This document shows, piece by piece, positions 1 through 8,100 of a stretch of DNA of 12,434 bases; position 1 is the first letter of the stretch; the number at the start of each line of letters is the position of its first letter. The translations under genes and the position numbers were made by a program. Source of the stretch: an uncultured Clostridia bacterium (GTDB lineage: Bacteria; Bacillota; Clostridia; TANB77; CAG-508); contig CASTFX010000021.1 of assembly GCA_949448405.1 (NCBI GenBank), positions 1 through 12,434 on the forward strand, in the 5' to 3' direction. Below the pieces are notes generated by a model. The model had not been told where the DNA came from. It saw only the letters and a program-made list of their open reading frames with translations, and did no database searches.

Positions 1-3000
1 TAAATGAAGTAAAAGTAACATACTTAAATGCAGAAAATGAAAAAGTAGAAGTATCAGTAACAGAGGCAGAAGGAAAATACACATTTACAATGCCAGCAGC
101 AGATGTAACAATCGAAGTAACATACACAGCAAATGAATATGATTTAACAGTAAATTCAGAACACGGAACAGTAACAGCAGAAAAAGTAGTTACAGACGGA
201 GACAATATAGCAATCATACCAGGAACAACAAAACTAACAGTAGAAGACACGGTAGAATTCACAGTAGAAGCAGCTGCAGGATATAAATTAGCAGAAAATC
301 CTGTAAAAGTAACAAGAGCAAGTGATAATACAATTGTAAATGTAACAACTAATGAAGATGCAGAAGGAAATACAATATATAGCTTTGATATGCCAGCAGA
401 CGATGTTATAATAACAGCAGAATTTGAAAAACTAATAATACCAGACTATGCAAGCTTAGAGATAATAAGACCATTAGATGGTGCAAAAATACCATATGGA
501 ACTAATAACTTATTACAATATGAAATCACAACAAACTTAGTAAAAGATACAGACTATGAAGTATCAGTAAGTTACTTAAAAGAAGGAGATACAGCTGATA
601 AGGCAACAACAACAGAACCAACAGAATTAGGAATATATACAGCAACAGTAACAGTAATAGGTATAAACAACTATAGTGAAAGCATAAGTGAATCAGTAAC
701 ATTTGAGATAATTCCAAATGATACTACATTAAATATAGTAGTAACAAATCCTACAGCAGAATATGATGGAACACCAAAAGCAGCTAATTTAAAAGTTTCA
801 GTAGGAACAGGAGACAATGAAATAATATTAAATGCAACTGAAGCAGAATCACTTGCAAACTTAGGAGAAATAACAATTAACTACTATGATGCAGAAGGAA
901 ATTCTATAAATGCAGAAGAGGTAAAAGATGCAAAGACATATACAGTAAAAGTAACAACAACAGGAGGAAACTATACAGCTGTTACAGAAGAACAATTAGT
1001 AGGAACACTAACTATAAATCCTAGAGAAATAACTGTTAAAGCAAATGACGCAGAAGGAGTTTATAAAGATACAATACAAACAAACGGATATACAATAATA
1101 GATGGAAGCTTAGTAAACGAAAGCGACATAGTATTTACAGTAGAAACAGTAGCAACAGCTGAATCACCAGTAGGAACATATGATATTACAGTATCTGCAA
1201 GTGAAAATAGTAACTATGTAGTAAGAACAGAAAAAGGAACATATACAATAAATCCAAGACAAATCAGTAATGGAGACATAATTGTAACTGTACCAACTGG
1301 AGAAGATGCTCAATATGACGGAACAGCAAAAACAGCATCAATCGAATTAAGAAATGGTTTAACACTAGAAGATGTAGAAGTATCTTATGAATATCTAGCA
1401 CAAGAAGGTTCAGAATTAACAGGAGGATTACCAGTTAAAGTAGGAACATATGCAGCTAGTATAACAATAACAGCAAAAGAAAATACAAATTATACAGGAA
1501 GCATAACTATGTCAAAAGGAATTATAATAACAGCAGCAGAATTAAAAACACCAGTGTTAGAAAATGCAGAAGTAACTTATACACCAACAAATAAACTAAA
1601 AGATATAGAATTACCAGAAGGATGGGCTTGGGAAGACGAAGGAGAAAAATTACTTGTAAACAAAGCAACTTATACTGCAATATATGTAGGAACTGATAAA
1701 GACGATTATATAAACGGTAATGAAAAATTCCAAGTAGCAATAACAGTAAATCGTGCAGTTATAGATACAACAGGAATAAGATTTGAAGATCAAGTATTTG
1801 AATATAATGGACAACCAAATAGCATATATGTAGATTCAAATACTATACCAACAGGAATACAAGTAGTTTATGAAGGAAACGACAAGATAGAAGCAAGTGA
1901 AACACCATATATAGTAAAAGCAAAATTCTACTTAGATAGTGAACATAGCGCAAACTATGTAGCAATTCCTGAATATAAAGAAGCAACACTTACAATTACT
2001 AAAGCTATATATCAAATAGATACAAGCAAAATAGTATTTAACAGTGTAAAAGAAAATTATACAGGAAGCCCAATAGAAGCTACAATAAGTGGTTTACCAG
2101 AAGGAACAGACGAATTAGGAGTAACAGTAAGTATGTCATATGAGGTAGTTGATACAGCATTAGTAAATGGTTTACCAGTAAATGCAGGAGCATATATAGC
2201 AACAGCAACATTTGAATTAACAGGAAGCTTAGCACATAATTATGGAGCAATAAGTCAACCAGCAATGAAAACAACAGTAGTAATTAACCCTATAGAATAT
2301 AAATTACCAAGCAATGTAACATTCGATAAATTAGAAGTAAGTAATAATGGTGGAGCATATACACCAGCAAATGATTACAAGAATGAAACAGAAGGTATAT
2401 CAGTAGTATATAGTGGTGGAACATACAGACTAACAGTAAATAACTTACCAGAAGGAATTAAAGCAACATACTTAAATAACATTGGAACAAATGCTGGAGA
2501 ATATGAAGCAACAGTAAACTTTGAAATCGTTGATGAAATGATGCTAAATAACTATACTAATATGGATATAACAGAAATGAGTAAAACATTGACAATTGAC
2601 AAAAAATCATATAGTGACGCATTAATAAAAGATATACTAAAACAATCAAACTTTGTTAGCAGAGAAGTCGAAATAGACCAATTAGACAATTTAGGTGTAA
2701 TTGAACTAGATGCAAGATTATTAGGAGAAAAATTACCAGGAATTGACGTAGCTTATATCGGAAATGTAGAATCATCTGTTGCAGCATATGATAGAACAGT
2801 AATATTCATAATGCCAGATGAAATAAACTATGTACAAATTCCAAATCAAACAATTACAATTACAGTTTTACCAAAAGTAAATGATCCAGCAGTATTATGG
2901 ATAGAAAAACCATTAAATGAAGGAGACCCTGAACTTGCACATGAGATAGGAAAGAGCTATGAACTAGTAGTATCAGGAGGAGCATATGATTATGAGAAAT

Positions 3001-3605
3001 CACCAGCATATGTATCTTATGGAGATATTACAATAACATGGGATAATGGAAATTGTACTTTATCAAAATTAACAGCAATTACAACTAATAATGGAAAATT
3101 AGTATATAGCAAGAAACAAATCAGTATAGGTGATAAGACACAAGTAGATTTAACAGAAAATGGACTATATGAATTTGCAGTATCTCGTACTAGAAGCAAT
3201 GGAACCAAAATAACAACAACGAGATTAGTAAGAGTTTATAAAACAACAGCTACTGCAGAAATAGCAACAGATAGAGGAATAACAGAAACAGTAGGTAGAT
3301 TAAAATATTACCAAAATGAAATAACTATAATATTCAGAGGATATACAAATGTTGAAACTTTATTTGATGAAGGAGCTAGTGAAATAGCAATTTATAGTGA
3401 TAAAAATGCAACAACTAAAGTACTAGATTTAAAATCTGTAAAGAATGATATAAAAGTAGACTCACAATATAATTGTCTAACATATACTTATAAGATGGAT
3501 GAGGCTGGAACTTTAGCTGACGGAACAAAACAAACATTATTCATAGGAATAACACCATTTAAAGGAGTAGCAAAAACAACAGCAATGTATCTTATTAAAA
3601 GATAA
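1..3605 (+). CDS. Large secreted InlB-repeat / MBG-repeat surface protein, 5' end missing
   Basis: The reading frame is open to the left edge: its first whole codon is at position 3, so the ATG at 90 is internal and the true start lies upstream. About 1200 residues are visible. The first ~140 residues (to about 430) are two divergent InlB-B-type repeats, each closing with the typical Y(T/S)F-x-MPA-x-DV motif (YTFTMPAADV, YSFDMPADDV). From about 432 to 2880 follows a chain of roughly eight or nine MBG/Ig-like modules, marked by YDGTPK, YDGTAK, YNGQPN, YTGSP, an LPEGWAWED motif and repeated G-x-Y-x-A-x-(V/I) strands. The last ~240 residues match no family I recognise and hold the only two cysteines seen (codons 3054 and 3474). 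No LPXTG motif, SLH module or C-terminal membrane helix is present, so anchoring must come from the missing N-terminus or be non-covalent. Families of this kind are extracellular stalks or adhesins; the ligand is unknown. A terminator follows directly. Confidence 0.9.
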   Translation, partial: NEVKVTYLNAENEKVEVSVTEAEGKYTFTMPAADVTIEVTYTANEYDLTVNSEHGTVTAEKVVTDGDNIAIIPGTTKLTVEDTVEFTVEAAAGYKLAENPVKVTRASDNTIVNVTTNEDAEGNTIYSFDMPADDVIITAEFEKLIIPDYASLEIIRPLDGAKIPYGTNNLLQYEITTNLVKDTDYEVSVSYLKEGDTADKATTTEPTELGIYTATVTVIGINNYSESISESVTFEIIPNDTTLNIVVTNPTAEYDGTPKAANLKVSVGTGDNEIILNATEAESLANLGEITINYYDAEGNSINAEEVKDAKTYTVKVTTTGGNYTAVTEEQLVGTLTINPREITVKANDAEGVYKDTIQTNGYTIIDGSLVNESDIVFTVETVATAESPVGTYDITVSASENSNYVVRTEKGTYTINPRQISNGDIIVTVPTGEDAQYDGTAKTASIELRNGLTLEDVEVSYEYLAQEGSELTGGLPVKVGTYAASITITAKENTNYTGSITMSKGIIITAAELKTPVLENAEVTYTPTNKLKDIELPEGWAWEDEGEKLLVNKATYTAIYVGTDKDDYINGNEKFQVAITVNRAVIDTTGIRFEDQVFEYNGQPNSIYVDSNTIPTGIQVVYEGNDKIEASETPYIVKAKFYLDSEHSANYVAIPEYKEATLTITKAIYQIDTSKIVFNSVKENYTGSPIEATISGLPEGTDELGVTVSMSYEVVDTALVNGLPVNAGAYIATATFELTGSLAHNYGAISQPAMKTTVVINPIEYKLPSNVTFDKLEVSNNGGAYTPANDYKNETEGISVVYSGGTYRLTVNNLPEGIKATYLNNIGTNAGEYEATVNFEIVDEMMLNNYTNMDITEMSKTLTIDKKSYSDALIKDILKQSNFVSREVEIDQLDNLGVIELDARLLGEKLPGIDVAYIGNVESSVAAYDRTVIFIMPDEINYVQIPNQTITITVLPKVNDPAVLWIEKPLNEGDPELAHEIGKSYELVVSGGAYDYEKSPAYVSYGDITITWDNGNCTLSKLTAITTNNGKLVYSKKQISIGDKTQVDLTENGLYEFAVSRTRSNGTKITTTRLVRVYKTTATAEIATDRGITETVGRLKYYQNEITIIFRGYTNVETLFDEGASEIAIYSDKNATTKVLDLKSVKNDIKVDSQYNCLTYTYKMDEAGTLADGTKQTLFIGITPFKGVAKTTAMYLIKR

Positions 3606-3619
3606 AAATTAGATAAATT

Positions 3620-3661
3620 AAAACAAGATATACCAAAAGATATGGTATATCTTGTTTTTTT
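3620..3661 (+). terminator. Intrinsic terminator after the MBG-repeat gene
   Basis: A perfect 15-bp stem pairs 3620-3634 with 3644-3658 around a 9-base loop, and a run of seven T at 3655-3661 follows. It begins 15 bases after the stop codon. It separates the upstream gene from the next transcription unit, which has its own promoter. The A-rich 5' flank could let it also work on the opposite strand, but no gene faces it. Confidence 0.93.
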
Positions 3662-3673
3662 GATAAAAAATTG

Positions 3674-3702
3674 TTGACAAATTTTTTTTCTATTATTATA
3701 AT
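3674..3702 (+). promoter_or_regulatory. Consensus vegetative (sigma-A type) promoter
   Basis: TTGACA at 3674-3679 and TATAAT at 3697-3702 are both exact consensus hexamers with an optimal 17-base spacer. The start of transcription should lie near 3709, giving a leader of about 40 bases before the small membrane-protein gene at 3748. The -35 box lies in an imperfect A/T-rich inverted repeat (3665-3674 with 3677-3686, nine of ten pairs, TTGT-TG-ACAA core), which may be only a by-product of flanking A and T runs. Such a strong match suggests high basal expression. Confidence 0.88.
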
Positions 3703-3747
3703 ATATATTGAACCAATGAAAACAAAAGAAAGGAAGGATAAACAAAA

Positions 3748-3957
3748 GTGAAAAGTGATTCTAAGAAGATATTAATTATATGCGCTATTGTAGTAGTTGT
3801 ATTTCTAATATCCGTAGTAGCATTTATAATGTCAAGAAGCAATAATAATATAGCAAATAATGCGACAGGTAATTCGGTGAATGTACCTGAAAATTATAAT
3901 GCCCAAGAACCAAAAGATGAAGAAGAAAAAATTCCAAATAAAATAATAGAAAAATAG
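3748..3957 (+). CDS. Small single-pass membrane protein, 69 residues, unknown function
   Basis: The GTG start is supported by AGGAAGG at 3731-3737, ten bases upstream, and by the consensus promoter just before it. The protein has a short basic N-terminus (MKSDSKK), one strongly hydrophobic helix at about residues 8-29, and a ~40-residue polar tail rich in Asn, then Glu and Lys. By the positive-inside rule the tail should face outward. I recognise no family. It is the first gene after the promoter at 3674 and lies 94 bases before the cohesin gene. No U-tract terminator stands between them, so read-through into the cohesin/dockerin unit is possible, although that unit has its own promoter. It could be an accessory factor for the surface proteins, or a wrongly called leader. 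The good ribosome binding site and the clear membrane helix favour a real gene. Confidence 0.72.
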   Translation: MKSDSKKILIICAIVVVVFLISVVAFIMSRSNNNIANNATGNSVNVPENYNAQEPKDEEEKIPNKIIEK

Positions 3958-3968
3958 TAAAAAACTAG

Positions 3969-3993
3969 GTAAACATAATAAAATTATGTTTAC
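3969..3993. repeat. Perfect inverted repeat overlapping the cohesin-gene promoter
   Basis: The arms GTAAACATAA (3969-3978) and TTATGTTTAC (3984-3993) are exact reverse complements around a 5-base centre. No T run follows, so it is a poor terminator. The right arm covers most of the -35 box at 3989-3994, a typical place for a repressor operator. I cannot match it to a known regulator family. An alternative is a weak hairpin closing the small upstream gene. Confidence 0.6.
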
Positions 3994-4017
3994 AAAAATA
4001 TAGAAAGATGATATAAT
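3989..4017 (+). promoter_or_regulatory. Promoter of the cohesin-dockerin unit
   Basis: TTTACA (3989-3994, one mismatch to TTGACA) is followed after exactly 17 bases by a perfect TATAAT (4012-4017). The predicted start near 4024 gives a leader of about 28 bases, just enough for the ribosome binding site of the cohesin gene. The overlap of the -35 box with the inverted repeat at 3969-3993 suggests this promoter is regulated. Confidence 0.75.
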
Positions 4018-4051
4018 TATTATATTAGGCAAATAAGAAGGAGAGAGATTG

Positions 4052-5089
4052 ATGAAAAAATTATTAACAATATTAACAATAATGTTATGTACAATGATAA
4101 TACTAACAGGAAGCGTATTTGCAGGAGCAGTAAGTATAAAAGCATCAAAAAGTAGTGTAAATGTTGGTCAAACAGTTTCAGTTACAGTATCATTTGGAGG
4201 AAAAGTATCAGCAGCACAATTCAAATTAAATTATGATAAGAGTAAATTTGATTATGTTTCATGTTCTGCAGGAACATTCGGAACAGGAACAAATACATAT
4301 GTATATGTAAATTATGAGGACGTAGAAGACTTAGGAAGTGTTACACTTACATTTAAAGCAAAAGCAACAGGAAGTGGAGACTTTAGTATAAGCGGTGTTG
4401 TACTTTCAGGAAGTTCTTCTATTTCTAATTCAAAAACAACAGTAAAAGTAAATGCAGCAAGTTCAAGTAGTAAGAAACCAACTACTACTAAAAAACCATC
4501 AAGTTCAAATAAAAATACAACAAGTAATGAACAAGAACAACCAGTGCAATTAGATAAAACAGCACTAGAAGATTTAAAAAGTTTATTAGGAACATTAAAC
4601 GAAACAGATTATACAGAAGATAGCTGGAAAGCATTACAAGAAGCAATAGGTGCAGCAGAAGGAGCAGATACAGAGGAAAAATATAATGAAGTAAAAGACA
4701 AACTTACAGTAGAAAGCTTAGTTAAACAACCTTTTGAAAAAGAAGAATTAAATAAAGTATTAAGAGATTTAATAGGAAAAGTAGAAACAGATTATACATT
4801 AGAAAGTTGGAAAGAATTACAAGACACAATTGAAGCTGCTGATGAGGCAGAACTAAAGAGCCAATATGATGCAATTAAAACTAAACTATCAATAAATACT
4901 TTAGTTTTAAATCCAAAAACTTTTTTAGAAGAAATAATGGAAGACAGCTGTGGACATTTAAAGATAATGATGGGAATGGCAGCAGCAATTCTAATATTGT
5001 TAATAATTATAATAATATTAGCTTCAAGGTGTTCAAGAATAAAAAAAGAAAATCTATTTGGTGGAACAGGAACCAGATTTAAAGAATAA
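4052..5089 (+). CDS. Membrane-anchored cohesin-domain protein with two FIVAR repeats
   Basis: I chose ATG at 4052 over the TTG at 4049 because AAGGAG (4038-4043) then stands eight bases away. The 345-residue product has a signal peptide (residues 1-24, likely cut after VFA), then a cohesin-like beta-sandwich at about 26-134 (VNVGQTVSVTVSF, AAQFKLNYDKSKFDYVS, GSVTLTFKAKA). A Ser/Thr/Lys-rich linker spans ~136-166. Two FIVAR repeats follow at ~167-225 and ~228-287; both carry the (N/V)ETDYT-x-x-SWK-x-LQ signature. A strongly hydrophobic helix at ~304-325 and a short basic tail end the protein. Cohesins bind dockerins; FIVAR modules act as spacers or interaction modules in clostridial surface proteins. 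The order places the cohesin outside the cell, held in the membrane by the C-terminus rather than by sortase or SLH. The dockerin gene starts 16 bases downstream, so the two are almost surely co-transcribed. That they bind each other is inferred. Confidence 0.9.
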   Translation: MKKLLTILTIMLCTMIILTGSVFAGAVSIKASKSSVNVGQTVSVTVSFGGKVSAAQFKLNYDKSKFDYVSCSAGTFGTGTNTYVYVNYEDVEDLGSVTLTFKAKATGSGDFSISGVVLSGSSSISNSKTTVKVNAASSSSKKPTTTKKPSSSNKNTTSNEQEQPVQLDKTALEDLKSLLGTLNETDYTEDSWKALQEAIGAAEGADTEEKYNEVKDKLTVESLVKQPFEKEELNKVLRDLIGKVETDYTLESWKELQDTIEAADEAELKSQYDAIKTKLSINTLVLNPKTFLEEIMEDSCGHLKIMMGMAAAILILLIIIIILASRCSRIKKENLFGGTGTRFKE

Positions 5090-5105
5090 GAGGTAGGTGA
5101 AGAAA

Positions 5106-8100
5106 ATGGCAAAAGCGAGAAGAGCTAAAAAAAGTAAATTTCCTAAAAAATTGTTATTAGTACCAGTAGCATTAATAGGAATAGGGACAACAGTGGCAAC
5201 TTTTAATAATAACACAATAATAAGTAAGTCAATAGAAGCACAAGTAGAAACTCAAGAAGCTAGTAATTTTGTAAAAGATATTTTTACAGAAGAAAATACT
5301 AAATATTTACCTATAATATATACAGATCCATATGAAAAAATAACTAGAGAAAATTTAGAAGAAGAGTTTAGAAAAGCGGGAATGCCAATAAAAAGTTTCT
5401 CAACAGCAACAATAGGAACTGGAACTAAAATTGAAACAGAAAATGCAACATATACTGTATTAATATATGGAGATGTTGATGGAAATGGTTCAATAAATGT
5501 TAGAGATATACAAGCCATAGTAAAACATTTATTATATGGTAATGGAAGCGAATTAAAAGGAATAAGTAGAATAGCAGCAAATGTTGATAATGAAAAAGAA
5601 AATGTTATAAATGTACGTGATGCACAAAGAATAGTACAATTCCTTATAGGTAAAAAGAGTATTATAGACAGTACACCTACATCTGACTTAGTAAAAGATA
5701 AAGAAGCACCAGTTATAACCTTAAATGGAGAAAAAGAAGTAAAAATAAAAGTATTTGAGAAATATGAAGATATAGGAGCTACAGTAAAAGACAACCTAGA
5801 TCCAAATGTAAAAGTAGAAGTAGATACAAGTAAGCTAAATACAGAGATACCAGGAACATATGAAGTATACTATAATGCAACAGATGCAAGTGGAAATAGG
5901 GCACAAACTGTTGTAAGAAAAGTTATAGTAGAAGATTATGTAGATGGTATAGAAATTTCTATATTCCCAAAACAACAATATGTTGTGGGACAAGTACCAG
6001 ATTTAAGTACAATGGTTGCTTATCCAATATATAAATATGCAGGAATAGGAAATGAAGCAGTAGATGTTAGTGAAATTACAGTTACACCATCAGTGATAAC
6101 AGAAGACATGATAGGAAATAGTGAATTAAAGATAAACTATAAAGGATTTGAAAAAATCATACCAATAATAGTTACAGAACAAGTACCAGTGATAGAACTA
6201 AATAACTATAATGGAGCAACAGATGTAAAAATTAGAGTTAATGAAGTATATAATGAAGAACAAAACTTAAAAGCATATGACGAGCAGGACCAAAAATATT
6301 ATGATGTAAGTATATCAGGAACAGTAGATACAACTATACCTGGAGAATATATAATAACATATACCTCAGAACCTAACTCAATAGGAAAAGTCGGAAAAAT
6401 AGAAAGAAAAGTAACAGTAGTTGATTACATAAAAGATGTTAAGTTTGTGATAGATACTACAAAGTTCTTAGATACAAAAACATATTTAGATAATGAAACA
6501 ATAGATGTAACAGGAATTACAGCTAAATTAGTTTATGAAACAGGTAAAATAGAGACAACAGATAAATTTATTTATGAAAAAACAGCAAAATATAAACAAG
6601 GAAATATTAATCAAGAATTAGTAATTTCATATGTAGTAACAGATCCAATAGATCCAAAGATTACAAAAACTTATACAAGTACAAATAATACATATGATAT
6701 TAGTGATACAAGCTTTAGTAACAGTACTACTATAATGATAAAAGTTTGTAAAAGATTTGTAAGTACTTCATTAGTAGGAACAGCTAAGAATGTGGCAAAA
6801 ATATATGAAGATACATTAATTGCAACAGTTAAAGAAGGAACAGATGAAGCACCAATATCAGTAGATGCTTTAGATATAAAAGTAACTCCAGGAAATGTAG
6901 ATGAACATGGATGTACAGCAAGAGCTTGGGCAGTTCCATCAACAACTACAAATGGAGCATTAGATATCTATTTTGTAGGAGTTATGAATAGGGGAGAAAC
7001 AAATCCAGTAACATCATATACAATTACATTAACACCAAAATCAGAAGGCGGAGTAGCAAGAAATATAGCTGTTGTAACAGAAGCAAGTGAGGTTGTAAAT
7101 GAAGTTAAAACAGCTAACCCTAAAGTAGATGGAAAAACAATGGCAAATGAAACAGAATTCCAGGTTGGTACTACTTTAGCATTAGATTTAGACTTCTTCC
7201 GTAACTATTCACATAATGGATACGGACATTCAGTAGAAATCAACAAAGTTTTAAGAAATAATGAAGTAACTGCAACAGTAAATGATGCAGCAACAAATAC
7301 AGCAATATCTGGAGTAACAGCAAGTATTGTAAAGAATTCAGCAAATGTTGTAACAGGAGTAAATATTACAGCTTCAAATTCAGCTGTTGCAACTAATAGC
7401 GGAAAAGATATAATTTTAGTAGTAGATGTTAATAATGGATCAGCTAATGGTGTATACAGATATACATTAACAATGAAACTTTATGCAAAATCAGTATATA
7501 CTTTAGAAACAAACAATAATGATACAATTACATTAGGATTTAGAGAAGGTAACTTTGACGGATATCAAATAAAAGAAATTGATGGAAAATATTATACAAT
7601 ATTACCAATAGTAATAAAAGATCAATATGCACCACAAGTTGGAAATAAAAATATAACAAGTGCAGATTTAAATAATACTATCCTATTTGATATTATGAAA
7701 AAAGGAACTAATAATTATGTATCAGCAAATAATAATATCGAAGTAATCGGATTAAATGATAGTTATAGTAAAGTAAATACAGGTATTACAAATTTAGGAA
7801 TAGCAATAAAAGGAAATGAAGAAGAACTAGAACAAGCAAAATCATTAAAAATATCATTTGGAAGCAGTGCAACAAAAGAATATAATAATCCAACAAATGC
7901 AATTATTATAAAGAGAAGAGAAGTTTCAGAATTAGAAGATTATAATACTTGGTCAACTGGTGAATATAAAGGTGCAGATAATTGCTATGAAGATATAAAA
8001 GCAGTAAAAGTTACTTCAGGAGAAAAACAAGAAAAACTTACTGCAGATGAACTTGAAAATATTGGTTATATAATTGAAAAAGAAGTAAAAACAAATGGCG

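Noticed and set aside
90..92. ATG at 90 as start of the first gene
   Set aside because: The frame is open upstream to the window edge with matching InlB-type repeat sequence, and no ribosome binding site or signal peptide occurs at 90.
432..2880. A DNA-level tandem repeat or phase-variable array in the MBG region
   Set aside because: The modules resemble each other only at protein level; their lengths and nucleotide sequences diverge, and no uniform DNA repeat unit is visible.
4049..4051. TTG as start of the cohesin gene
   Set aside because: ATG follows immediately and has better spacing to AAGGAG (eight bases against five).
3488..5112. Reverse-strand open frames over the MBG, small and cohesin genes (for example 3488-3745, 3832-4032 and 4792-5112)
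   Set aside because: They lie opposite well-supported + strand genes, lack good ribosome binding sites, and read as Leu/Ile/Phe-rich products expected from the complement of A-rich codons.
5252..5794. A 180-residue reverse-strand open frame opposite the dockerin region
   Set aside because: Its complement encodes the clear dockerin and DUF5011-like modules; the reverse product is low-complexity Ser/Phe/Ile with no recognisable family.
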